Positions 7,904 through 15,749 of a stretch of 64,000 nucleotides of DNA are shown here, piece after piece. The notes below the pieces were generated by a model that worked only from the letters and a program-made list of their open reading frames with translations, ran no database searches and was not told the origin of the DNA. Numbering within the stretch: position 1 is the first letter of the stretch; each line of letters begins with the position of its first letter. Origin of the DNA: an uncultured Oscillospiraceae bacterium (GTDB taxonomy: Bacteria; Bacillota; Clostridia; Oscillospirales; Oscillospiraceae); the NCBI GenBank assembly GCA_934667815.1, contig CAKUMO010000010.1, positions 1 to 64,000 of the forward strand, written 5' to 3'. The translations under genes and the position numbers were made by a program.

Positions 7904-8233
7904 GTGAAAGAAACAAGATATGATATCGGAAAGCGGATTCGCAAATACCGAGAAGAATGTAACATGACACAAAGACAGCTTGCCGAGCGGATCGGCGTCA
8001 GTAACAACAGAGTGTCCAACTGGGAGCAGGGACTTAACCGCCCGGACGCGGATATCCTCGCTGACATCTGTGTCGCGCTGGATATTTCGCCCAGCCTTTT
8101 ACTCGGGATTCGGGTCACAGGCGACGAACTGACCGCACAGGAGCGGCAGGTGCTGAAAGCCTATCGTGAAAAAGGCGACGTCCGTCAGGCGGTGCATATT
8201 CTCTTGGGAATTTCGGAGAATCCACAGGAATAA
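7904..8233 (+). CDS. XRE-family transcriptional regulator
   Basis: A 109-residue protein from a GTG at 7904. Residues about 8-62 are a clear HTH_3 domain: IGKRIRKYREECNMTQRQLA, then ERIGVSNNRVSNWEQGLNRP. The C-terminal 45 residues are helical and may mediate dimerisation. It is transcribed away from the HTH/collagen-like operon across a 150-bp control region. The arrangement resembles a two-regulator switch controlling a surface protein, but which protein binds the paired operators cannot be told from the sequence. Confidence 0.88.
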   Translation: MKETRYDIGKRIRKYREECNMTQRQLAERIGVSNNRVSNWEQGLNRPDADILADICVALDISPSLLLGIRVTGDELTAQERQVLKAYREKGDVRQAVHILLGISENPQE

Positions 8234-8311
8234 AACCAGCGCTCCCCGACTTCCCCAAAAACTCCGCTTCGAGAACCATTACGGCAGCTTGAAGCATCGC
8301 GAAAAAAAGTG

Positions 8312-8340
8312 TTGAGGAACAGGGAGAACTGTGCTATATT
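8312..8340 (+). promoter_or_regulatory. Promoter of ychF
   Basis: TTGAGG (8312-8317) and TATATT (8335-8340), 17-base spacer. The remaining bases between 8234 and 8406 show nothing else. Confidence 0.6.
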
Positions 8341-8406
8341 TGTTTTTAGTCTGTGGCTTAGCCGCTGCATTGTGCATCAGAAAAGCTCAAGGAGAGGTAA
8401 AGATAT

Positions 8407-9504
8407 ATGAAATTAGGTATCGTCGGGCTGCCGAATGTCGGCAAGTCCACCCTGTTCAACGCAATTACAAACGCCGGAATCCCGGCAGATAACTATGCCT
8501 TCTGCACCATCGACCCGAACGTCGGCGTCGTGCAGGTGCCGGACGAGCGTCTTGAGTGGCTGCGCGACCTGCACCATCCGAAAAAGTTCACGCCCGCCGT
8601 CATCGAGTTCGTGGACATCGCGGGTCTGGTCAAGGGCGCATCCAAGGGCGAGGGCCTGGGCAACAAGTTCCTGTCCAACATCCGCACGACCGACGCCATC
8701 ATTCACGTCGTGCGCTGCTTTGATGACAGCAACGTCACGCACGTTGAGGGCAGCACCGATCCCCTGCGCGACATCGACATCATCAACCTCGAGCTGATCC
8801 TGGCCGATGCCGAAATGTGCGAGCGCCGCGTGGATAAGGCGCAAAAGGCGGCCAAGGGCGGCGACAAGCGCTTTTTGCGTGAGGCCGAGGTCTTTACCGC
8901 GCTGCTCGAGCACCTGAACGAAGGCAAGCTCGCGCGCACCATTGAATGCTCGGACGACGACCGTGCGCTTATTGCGACATCTGATCTTCTGACATTGAAA
9001 AAAACGATCTATGCCGCAAATATCTCCGAAAACGACATCAACAACCCAGAAAGTGTTCCATATTTCCAGCAGGTCAAGCAGCTGGCCGACGCCGAGGGTT
9101 CGCTGGTGCTGCCCATCTGCGCCAAGCTCGAGGCCGACATTGCCGAGCTGGACGATCCGGAGGAAAAGGCCATGTTCATGGAGGAGCTGGGCCTGAAGCA
9201 GTCCGGTCTCGACCGTCTCATCAAGTGCAGCTATGACCTTCTGGGGCTGATCTCCTTCCTGACGGCGGGCAGCGACGAATGCCGCGCGTGGACAATCAAA
9301 AAAGGCACGCGTGCACCGCAGGCCGCTGGCAAGATCCACAGTGACTTCGAGCGCGGCTTCATCCGTGCGGAGGTCATCGCCTTTGAGGATATGAAGGCGT
9401 GCGGCACCATGGCCGCAGCCAAGGCCAAGGGTCTGGTGCGTAGCGAGGGCAAGGAATACGTCATGAAGGATGGCGACATTGTCAACTTCCTGTTCAACGT
9501 CTGA
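8407..9504 (+). CDS. ychF: Redox-regulated P-loop ATPase YchF (OLA1 family)
   Basis: A 365-residue Obg-like protein, the usual family length. It binds the ribosome and prefers ATP over GTP. Visible: G1 loop GLPNVGKSTLFNAIT (residues 7-21), G3 region VDIAGLVKGASKGEGLGNKF, the central helical insertion, and a C-terminal TGS domain ending KGLVRSEGKEYVMKDGDIVNFLFNV. The N-terminal MKLGIVGLPNVGKS is characteristic. A strong ribosome-binding site (AAGGAGAGG) precedes the ATG. The Sel1-repeat gene follows 20 bases later and may be cotranscribed. Confidence 0.97.
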   Translation: MKLGIVGLPNVGKSTLFNAITNAGIPADNYAFCTIDPNVGVVQVPDERLEWLRDLHHPKKFTPAVIEFVDIAGLVKGASKGEGLGNKFLSNIRTTDAIIHVVRCFDDSNVTHVEGSTDPLRDIDIINLELILADAEMCERRVDKAQKAAKGGDKRFLREAEVFTALLEHLNEGKLARTIECSDDDRALIATSDLLTLKKTIYAANISENDINNPESVPYFQQVKQLADAEGSLVLPICAKLEADIAELDDPEEKAMFMEELGLKQSGLDRLIKCSYDLLGLISFLTAGSDECRAWTIKKGTRAPQAAGKIHSDFERGFIRAEVIAFEDMKACGTMAAAKAKGLVRSEGKEYVMKDGDIVNFLFNV

Positions 9505-9524
9505 TTCGAAAGGAGCGACAACTT

Positions 9525-10124
9525 ATGGCATCTGCTGGAATGGGCTGGGGGGCCTTCTTGATTCTTCTGATCTTGAGCGGCGGCATATTCTGCGCGATCT
9601 TCTTCCCCTGCCGCGGAGCTGCGGCAAGGCGTGCCGCGCAGCGCCGGCTTGAGGCACTGCATGCGCTCGACGCGCTCGTGTTCGCCGCCGATCACGGGGA
9701 CATGTCCGCGCAGCAGCAGCTTGCAGCGGAAAAAGCCCGTCTGAATGTCACAAACAACGAATATCTATCTTACCGCCGTGCGCTTTACACGCGTCTTGCG
9801 CAAAACGGCGATGCTTTTGCCGAGTATCAGCTCGGTGAGGATGCGCGGGTCTGTCTCCGCCAGCCGCGTGCGGCCTATGACCACTACTACCGTGCCGCCA
9901 ATCTCGGCTCTGCCGAGGCCATGGCTGCATTCGGCATGCTCTACGCCACAGGCGCAGACGGCTTTGAGCAAAACCCGACGGTGTCCTTCCAATGGTATCT
10001 GGCTGCGGCCAACGCCGGAAATGTCGGAGCCATGCGCGAGGTCGCACGCTGCTACCGCACGGGCTGCGGGGTTGCCGCCGATCCCGCCGAGGCCGCCGCG
10101 TGGGCTGAAAAAGCAAACGCATAA
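9525..10124 (+). CDS. Membrane-anchored Sel1-repeat protein
   Basis: A 199-residue protein with an N-terminal membrane helix (residues about 5-28, GAFLILLILSGGIFCAIFF) and a cytoplasmic or extracellular helical part. Residues about 85-195 hold three Sel1-like repeats, for example AFAEYQLGEDA...AYDHYYRAANLG, SAEAMAAFGMLYATG...SFQWYLAAANAG and VGAMREVARCYRTG...AAWAEKANA. Such repeats act as protein-protein interaction scaffolds. The ATG follows AAAGGAGCG and lies 20 bases after ychF. Partner and process are unknown. Confidence 0.85.
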   Translation: MASAGMGWGAFLILLILSGGIFCAIFFPCRGAAARRAAQRRLEALHALDALVFAADHGDMSAQQQLAAEKARLNVTNNEYLSYRRALYTRLAQNGDAFAEYQLGEDARVCLRQPRAAYDHYYRAANLGSAEAMAAFGMLYATGADGFEQNPTVSFQWYLAAANAGNVGAMREVARCYRTGCGVAADPAEAAAWAEKANA

Positions 10125-10136
10125 TTTTCGGCTTAT

Positions 10137-10173
10137 AAAAACCGAGAGATGCAACTGCATCTCTCGGTTTTTT
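10137..10173. terminator. Bidirectional terminator between Sel1 gene and MFS exporter gene
   Basis: A 12-13 bp stem (ACCGAGAGATGC / GCATCTCTCGGT) with A-run on the left and TTTTTT on the right. It serves both converging genes; the MFS stop codon starts inside the T-run. Confidence 0.9.
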
Positions 10174-11404
10174 ACGCCGGCTTTTCATATTCCAGCACCG
10201 GGCGGACGTGCTTGCGGCCGCGCCAGACCAGAAGCCAGCAGGCCGTCATCGCCGCCGCACCGCAGAGCGTGACGCACAGCCGGTAATCCAGCACCTCGCC
10301 CAGTGCGCCGACCAGCAGCGCAAGGACACTCGAGGCCAGCGTCTGCTCCATGTTAAAGAATGCGTTCACGCGTGCACGAAGCGTCTCCGGAAGGTACTGC
10401 TGCACCGCCGTCTGTCGCATCGTCGCGCTGTTCGACCCGAGGAAGCCGCAAAGTGCGCGGTTGACCAGCATCAGAGGATACGGCAGCCACAGCAGGCACA
10501 TGTCCATTGTCTCATAGGCCTGATACACACCGAAGATCATGCCGAAGCGGCGCTTGGCCGGAATTTTGACCGTGTATTGCAGCAGCCCCGCAAGCGTCCG
10601 TCCGGCAAACTCCGCGACCGAGAAAAACGAATACATCACCATGCTGAAGCCCGCCGCCGTGCGGAAAAAGGCCGTGACGATCGGGCCGTAGCCCGTCGCA
10701 ACGCCGTTTGTAATCGCCATATAAGCGTAGAGCGCACGCAGGCCCTTTTCCTTTTTAAAGTACCGCCCGACCTCGCAGAGATCCTGCCACCAGAGGCGCA
10801 GCGTGTAGCGTCTGCCCTCGAGGCGCTTTTCCTCGGAAATACGGATGCGGCTTTCCAGCAGCGCTGCCGCAAGTGACAGCCCACCCTGCAGGAGCAGCAG
10901 CGTTCCCACGCCGAGAAGATCATATAGTGCTGCCGCGACCGGCATCATGACGACCTGTACGATCGGATAGAGCATGCCCGAGACGGCGTAGCCCTTCTGC
11001 TCCATGCCCTGCGGGATGAGCTTGGGATAAATGCTGTTGTAGGCAAGCTGGTCAAAGGCCGAGAGCGTCGCCAGCAGCAGCGAAAAGCAGAGATAGCCGA
11101 GGTAGCTGAACCTGCACAGCAGCAGATACACGCCCGCACCGACATATAAAAGGCCGTTCAGCGCGTCGCCGCCGACCAGAAAAGGCTTGCGCGGCATGCG
11201 ATCCATCCACGGCGCAATGAAGATCGGCAGCAGAAAGTCCGGCACGATCTGAATCGCCAGCACGATGGCCGAAGCCATCGTGCTTTTCGTCTCGTCGAAC
11301 ACGAGCAGCGACAATGCGTAGCCGCCCGCGATGCCGCCGACGCAGCCAAGCAGCGTCGAGAGCATTAGCAATGTATAATTTCTTGTCCAAAGCGTCTTTT
11401 TCAT
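10172..11404 (-). CDS. MFS-family exporter, EntS/MFS_3-like
   Basis: A 410-residue transporter with about 12 hydrophobic helices. The MFS A-motif-like stretch APWMDRMPRKPFLVGGDALNG lies between helices 2 and 3, as in drug and siderophore exporters. ATG 11404 (KKTLWTRN start) has GGAGGCG upstream and is preferred over an ATG at 11422. It lies downstream of a regulator gene but is separated from it by a strong terminator, so it probably has its own promoter. Substrate unknown; it may export a small molecule or peptide linked to the adjacent TPR regulator, which is only an inference from position. Confidence 0.85.
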   Translation of the reverse strand: MKKTLWTRNYTLLMLSTLLGCVGGIAGGYALSLLVFDETKSTMASAIVLAIQIVPDFLLPIFIAPWMDRMPRKPFLVGGDALNGLLYVGAGVYLLLCRFSYLGYLCFSLLLATLSAFDQLAYNSIYPKLIPQGMEQKGYAVSGMLYPIVQVVMMPVAAALYDLLGVGTLLLLQGGLSLAAALLESRIRISEEKRLEGRRYTLRLWWQDLCEVGRYFKKEKGLRALYAYMAITNGVATGYGPIVTAFFRTAAGFSMVMYSFFSVAEFAGRTLAGLLQYTVKIPAKRRFGMIFGVYQAYETMDMCLLWLPYPLMLVNRALCGFLGSNSATMRQTAVQQYLPETLRARVNAFFNMEQTLASSVLALLVGALGEVLDYRLCVTLCGAAAMTACWLLVWRGRKHVRPVLEYEKPA

Positions 11405-11445
11405 TCTATCGCCTCCGTGCATATCATAGCACGAGATAGAGCAAA

Positions 11446-11491
11446 GAAAAAGCCGGTATATTCGGGAAAATTCTCTCGGATATACCGGCTT
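11446..11491 (-). terminator. Terminator of the HTH-TPR regulator gene
   Basis: An 11-bp stem (AGCCGGTATAT 11451-11461 with ATATACCGGCT 11480-11490) followed on the minus strand by TTTTTCTTT. It ends the regulator transcript before the MFS gene. Confidence 0.85.
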
Positions 11492-11494
11492 AAA

Positions 11495-12637
11495 TCACGA
11501 TTTTGGAATTAAATAAGGAAAATCTCGCATCAGCTCATATGCCTGCTTGTACTGCCGCGAAGCCGTGTACCACTCCAGCACCCACGGCAGATGAAAGGAC
11601 GCGTAGCCCACTGGCAGACGGCTGCGGCAGTCGTCAAAGCAGCGCAGCAGCATTTTGCCATAGGCTTCGTTGTGCAGATAGTCCGGGTCCTCCAGCCGCA
11701 TGCGCACAAGGCCGCACAACCGGCGCGCGGTCTGCGTATCGGGGTACTCGCTCTGCATCGCGTCCGCGCGGTCGAGCGCTTCGAGGGCTTCCTCCTGCCT
11801 GCCGAGCTTTTCGCAGCAGATGGCGAGCTTGTGCAGCGTCATCACGCTCGGCTCGGAAACGGCGGAAAAATACGCATAAGCCGTGGCAAAATCGCCCGTT
11901 TCCAGCCGCGCCGAAGCAATGTTATAGTGAATCGTTTCCAACAGCTCCGTGTCGTTCAGCGCCTTGCAGAGCCGCTCCGCGACGGCGTACTGCGCAAGCA
12001 TGTTCGGCACGTCGAGCAGATTGCAGTAACAGCTTCCCGCAGTTGTGCGGCACAGCAGCATCAGGTGCGCCGCCCCCTCCTGCGCGGCCAGCTCATAGCC
12101 CGTTTGCAGCAGGCCAAGCGCTGCCGAATAGTTTTCACCGCGCCAATAGGCGTCGTTTCCCGCCATGTAGTAAAAATATGCCCGCGGATACAGCGCGACC
12201 GCCTCGGAAAACCGTCCCTGAAGCGCCCGCTGCAGCGAGAGCTGCCGTGCATCGAGACAAGGCTCCAGCTCCGCCGCAAGAGGCTTGCGCTCGCTCGCGG
12301 CAAAAGCGGTCAAGAGCATTGCATCCGGTGCAAAGGGGCTGCACTTCTGTGCGTCCAGCGTCTTTGCCAGCGCAACAAACTGCGTCATGCGATGCGAAAA
12401 CAGCGCGTCATAAGCCGCCTCGACCGTTTCGCGCAGGCACTGCACATCCTCGGGTGCATTATGCCAGTCGATGTCCATGCGTGCAAAGAGCTGGCGCAGC
12501 AGCTCCGGTGCAGCCACCGCGCTCCCTCGCTCGATCTTTGACAGATAAGACACCGTGCAGACACCCCTGCACAATCCCTCCTGGCTCCATCCGCGTTCCA
12601 GCCGCGCCCGCCGCAGCAGCATTCCCTCCGTAGTCAT
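11495..12637 (-). CDS. HTH regulator with TPR-like helical domain (Rgg/PlcR/RRNPP-like)
   Basis: A protein of about 380 residues. Residues 1-55 are an XRE HTH (LLRRARLERGWSQEGLCRG, VCTVSYLSKIERGSAVAAP); the rest is all helical with TPR-like pairs, the build of RRNPP regulators that bind short peptides. I chose ATG 12637 (AGAGGAGG eight bases upstream) because the first in-frame ATG at 12658 sits at the -10 box of the promoter. The neighbouring MFS exporter could be a target. No obvious signal-peptide precursor gene is visible nearby, so a peptide ligand is unproven. Confidence 0.82.
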   Translation of the reverse strand: MTTEGMLLRRARLERGWSQEGLCRGVCTVSYLSKIERGSAVAAPELLRQLFARMDIDWHNAPEDVQCLRETVEAAYDALFSHRMTQFVALAKTLDAQKCSPFAPDAMLLTAFAASERKPLAAELEPCLDARQLSLQRALQGRFSEAVALYPRAYFYYMAGNDAYWRGENYSAALGLLQTGYELAAQEGAAHLMLLCRTTAGSCYCNLLDVPNMLAQYAVAERLCKALNDTELLETIHYNIASARLETGDFATAYAYFSAVSEPSVMTLHKLAICCEKLGRQEEALEALDRADAMQSEYPDTQTARRLCGLVRMRLEDPDYLHNEAYGKMLLRCFDDCRSRLPVGYASFHLPWVLEWYTASRQYKQAYELMRDFPYLIPKS

Positions 12638-12659
12638 GCGCATTCCCTCCTCTGCCATT

Positions 12660-12687
12660 ACTATAACAGATTTCGCGGAAAACGCAA
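12660..12687 (-). promoter_or_regulatory. Promoter of the HTH-TPR regulator
   Basis: Minus-strand TTGCGT (12682-12687) and TATAGT (12660-12665), 16-base spacer, located in the 57-base gap after spoIIE. Confidence 0.6.
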
Positions 12688-12694
12688 CCGCGAT

Positions 12695-14668
12695 TTATGT
12701 GCGCGGGCGAAGCGACAGCACCACCGCCGTCATGTCGTCCTCGGCCGGCGCACCCGCCAGAAGCAGCGCAGCCAGCTCGCGCGGCGAATTGCCGGTGTAG
12801 CCGGACAGGACGGACTCGGTCTCCTCGCTGCCGGCGCCGTCGCTTAAAAGGATGAGCAGTTCTCCGCTTTTCAGAGAAACCGGATAGCGTTCCGGTGCGT
12901 GCTCGCCGCCGACGCCTACGCCGGGCGGCAGCGCCGCCGCGCCCATTTTCTTGATATGCGCCTCATTTTCGCGCAGATAGGCAGGTGCCCCTCCCCATTT
13001 GAGCAGCTCCCCCTCGCCGCGCACGAGGTCGAGCCAGAGCAGATCTACCGTTGCAAAGCAGCCTGTCCCACGTAGGAGGAATGCACCGTTGAGAACCTGT
13101 AACGCGTCCTCCGGTTCCATACCGGAATAGAGCAGCTTTTTCAGAAAATGCACCGTTTCACTGCTGAGCGCCGCAGCCTCGCGTCCGCTGCCCATACCGT
13201 CGCACAAGAGGACATAGTAATCTGCCCGCGGGCCAAAGAAGCAGACGCCCCTGTCACCGTTTGCAAAATTTCCCGGCTTGCGTGCCGTGCTCACACCCGT
13301 GACGGGAAGATAAGCGCCGCAGCCGTGCCCGTCATCGTGCAGCTCTTGCTGCATATCGCGTAAAAACCCGGCCACGCAGGAAAATTCCTTCGCCACAACC
13401 TGCCGCGCCTCGCCCATCTGCATGCGGTAGCGGCGCAGGTAGAGCATCCCCTCCAGCTCCTGATTGACCGCCGTGAGAAAGCCCTCCAGATGGCAGCAGC
13501 CCTCTCGAAATTCCTCCGGGAAGTCCTCCGGCCGCGCCACGCCGCGCTCGATGATCTGCTTCGCCGCGCCGGTCAGGGCATAATACGTCCGCTCCGCAGA
13601 ATGCTCCCAGCAGCGGTGCAGACGCGGGCAGCAGCGGCAGACGCGATCGGCGGCACCGTCAAAGACCGTGTCGGCCTCGCTCTGCTCCGGTTTAAGACGA
13701 TCGGCAAGCAGCACCTGCGATTGCAGCGACTCGAGCACCTCCGCTGCGTCGTCCAACGTATGTGCAACGCGCTCCTTTGCCGTTGCGGAAAATTGCAGCC
13801 ACGGTAGCTGCGCCCGTGCAAGAAGCAAACCCGCACATTCGCCCAGCGCTACGGCCAGAATCGCACGCAGCCCGCCTCCGCCGAGCACGGCCGCAGCGCC
13901 CGTAAGTGCCAGTCCCACGCACGCGCGCAGCGCGTCGTTCCGCATCCGTCCGACGCGCCAGACGACCGCAGGCAGCAGGAGCGCCGCAGCGGCCCAACCC
14001 GCGCCTCCGCCGACCTCCAAGGCCACGCCGAAGGCCGCGACCGCCGTAACCTCCGGTGCACACAGGGTCAGTGCCGCCCCCGCCGCAAGCCCCACGTTGA
14101 TAGGAAGCGGCATCCCGCTCAAGCCGCATAAAAGCGCCGCAGCGGCAAACAGCCGCCCGCGCCGGTCACCCTGCGACGCTGCGCGCAGGCAGAAGGTTCC
14201 TCCCGCAGCGCAGAGTATTTTCAGTCCCCACTGTCCGAACGCCGTCCGGCTTGGAGCACTCAAAAAGAACACCGCGCCGAGCACGGCAGCCACAGCGCCC
14301 GCGATGGCCGGAAAAAACCACCGCCGTGCCGGAAGCTCCGTCCCCTGAAAAACCGCCGTGGATGCCAGCATCAGAATTGCCGCCGAGACCAGCTCCGCCG
14401 TCTCGCCGCCCTGCGAAAATACAAAATAACCGCCCGCCGCACCTGCTGCGGCGAATACGGGCCGCAGTCCCGTCGGCAGCACGGCACAGAGGCAGGCCGC
14501 CAGCGGCAGCGCCGTGCCCGCGATGCGCATCCCGGCCAGCACAAAGCCCGCCAATGCGCACAGCGCACAGTCGCGCAGCAGCGCACCCCAGCCCGACATC
14601 CAAAATCCGCTCCATTTCGGCACGCTTCGCCGTCTCGGCAGAAGCCGCGGCGCGCCGTTTTCTCTCAT
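12695..14668 (-). CDS. spoIIE: Stage II sporulation protein E, PP2C phosphatase
   Basis: About 657 residues, shorter than the roughly 827 of B. subtilis SpoIIE. The N-terminal half (about 25-280) has roughly ten hydrophobic segments; a Cys-rich regulatory middle part (CRCCPRLHRCWEHS) follows; the C-terminal 210 residues are a PP2C phosphatase with LLCDGMGSGREAAALSSET, GTGCFATVDLLWLDL, KWGGAPAYL and ILLSDGAGSE. It dephosphorylates SpoIIAA at the asymmetric septum and so activates sigma-F in the forespore. ATG 14668 has GAGGTGG upstream; an earlier ATG at 14692 lacks a ribosome-binding site. Together with spoIIR it shows the organism can sporulate. Confidence 0.93.
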   Translation of the reverse strand: MRENGAPRLLPRRRSVPKWSGFWMSGWGALLRDCALCALAGFVLAGMRIAGTALPLAACLCAVLPTGLRPVFAAAGAAGGYFVFSQGGETAELVSAAILMLASTAVFQGTELPARRWFFPAIAGAVAAVLGAVFFLSAPSRTAFGQWGLKILCAAGGTFCLRAASQGDRRGRLFAAAALLCGLSGMPLPINVGLAAGAALTLCAPEVTAVAAFGVALEVGGGAGWAAAALLLPAVVWRVGRMRNDALRACVGLALTGAAAVLGGGGLRAILAVALGECAGLLLARAQLPWLQFSATAKERVAHTLDDAAEVLESLQSQVLLADRLKPEQSEADTVFDGAADRVCRCCPRLHRCWEHSAERTYYALTGAAKQIIERGVARPEDFPEEFREGCCHLEGFLTAVNQELEGMLYLRRYRMQMGEARQVVAKEFSCVAGFLRDMQQELHDDGHGCGAYLPVTGVSTARKPGNFANGDRGVCFFGPRADYYVLLCDGMGSGREAAALSSETVHFLKKLLYSGMEPEDALQVLNGAFLLRGTGCFATVDLLWLDLVRGEGELLKWGGAPAYLRENEAHIKKMGAAALPPGVGVGGEHAPERYPVSLKSGELLILLSDGAGSEETESVLSGYTGNSPRELAALLLAGAPAEDDMTAVVLSLRPRT

Positions 14669-14822
14669 GCGATCCACCTCGTCCGTACTCATTTACTTCA
14701 TTTTAGCACCGCACCGTGCGCAGAATTTGTCGAGACGGCGAAGCGCCGCGAAAAATGCCGCACCGGTTGACACGCGGCAGCGCAGGTGCTATGATGGGCA
14801 CAGAACTGCAAGGAGGCACGCT

Positions 14823-15419
14823 ATGGGACAGGAACTGGAGATCAAGCTGGCCGTCGCGGACGAAGCGCAGCTTGCGGCGATTTTGACCGACCGCGACGTA
14901 TGTGCGCTCGCCGAGCATTGGACGGAAAAGCCGATGAAAACGACCTATTACGACACGCCCACGCTCAGTCTTTCCGCCCGGAAGTGGATGCTGCGTCAAC
15001 GCAGGGAAGGCAGCCGCAGCGTGGTCTGCTTTAAAATGCCGCTGGACGCGCATCTGCGCGGCGAATGGGAGACCGAAGCGCCCGCGCCCAATCGCGCAGC
15101 GCTGGACGCCCTCGTGCGCAGCGGCGCACCGGAGACGTTGACTGCGCTCAGTGCCGAGGGGCTTGTGCCCGCGTGCGGTGCGGAATTTCAGCGGCGCTGC
15201 GCGATGCTGCATTTTGCGGACGGCAGCCAGGCCGAGCTTGCGGGCGACTGCGGCACTTTGCATGGGAGAACAGAGAAGCTCCCCTTCACCGAGCTGGAGC
15301 TGGAGCTTTACGGCGGCAGCCCGGAGGCCATGCTTGCGCTTGCGCAGGTGCTGATGCAGCGCTACGGGCTGCACGAAGAACCGCTGAGCAAATTCGCCAG
15401 AGCAAGAAATTTGAAATAA
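14823..15419 (+). CDS. CYTH-domain protein (triphosphate tunnel metalloenzyme fold)
   Basis: A 198-residue protein that is a single CYTH domain. It has the diagnostic N-terminal ExExK motif (QELEIKLA), YYDTP around residue 42, LRQRRE, and charged strand motifs such as WETEAP and TELELEL. The family binds triphosphate compounds in a tunnel with divalent metal; members include thiamine triphosphatases, inorganic triphosphatases and adenylate cyclases, so the substrate is open. The ATG has AAGGAGG seven bases upstream. A promoter candidate TTGACA with CTATGAT lies at about 14767-14795. A dispersed repeat follows the stop. Confidence 0.88.
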   Translation: MGQELEIKLAVADEAQLAAILTDRDVCALAEHWTEKPMKTTYYDTPTLSLSARKWMLRQRREGSRSVVCFKMPLDAHLRGEWETEAPAPNRAALDALVRSGAPETLTALSAEGLVPACGAEFQRRCAMLHFADGSQAELAGDCGTLHGRTEKLPFTELELELYGGSPEAMLALAQVLMQRYGLHEEPLSKFARARNLK

Positions 15420-15421
15420 AC

Positions 15422-15447
15422 AACGGGCAGGAGCTTTGCTCCTGCCC
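15422..15447 (+). repeat. 26-bp direct repeat, left copy (terminator hairpin)
   Basis: The sequence AACGGGCAGGAGCTTTGC...TGCCC, a 10-bp stem with TTT loop, occurs identically at 15701-15726. The two copies lie exactly at the borders of the family A element. Confidence 0.9.
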
Positions 15448-15700
15448 CAGCGTGTCGAAAAACTCTTTTCGGCACGCTGACAGACTGCGAAAAAGTTCGG
15501 AAGGCAAGCAACTCACGCTCGTCGGCGTACATAGGTACGGTAGGGCGTGAGTTGCGCTGTAAGTCAAAATCCTTGCCTAGCAAGCTGGTTTTCAGACTAT
15601 AAAGTTTGGAATACCCGACTATTGCAAATATAATCCAGAGAGCAAAAACCCATTGAATTGTGAATCGATTTTGACGATTACGGACTTTTTTGACAGTCTG
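15448..15700 (+). repeat. Dispersed intergenic repeat family A, copy 1
   Basis: A 253-bp non-coding element. It is nearly identical to the reverse complement of 58125-58371. Inside are a hairpin GCGTGTCG/CGGCACGC at the left end, an inverted repeat CAACTCACGC / GGGCGTGAGTTG around a 22-base loop (about 15509-15552), and a right end GGACTTTTTTGACAGTCTG. No ORF is shared by both copies. It fills the gap between the CYTH gene and murC. Confidence 0.88.
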
Positions 15701-15730
15701 AACGGGCAGGAGCTTTGCTCCTGCCCGTTG
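15701..15730. terminator. Terminator hairpin, right copy of the 26-bp repeat
   Basis: Perfect 13-bp stem AACGGGCAGGAGC / GCTCCTGCCCGTT with a TTT loop between the CYTH gene and the convergent murC. The left copy at 15422 has lost the last three stem bases. Confidence 0.6.
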
Positions 15731-15749
15731 CCTTATTGGGTCTTATCCT

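Noticed and set aside
14514..14822. Upstream extension of the CYTH gene to 14514
   Set aside because: It overlaps spoIIE on the other strand; a perfect ribosome-binding site and the ExExK start place the true ATG at 14823.
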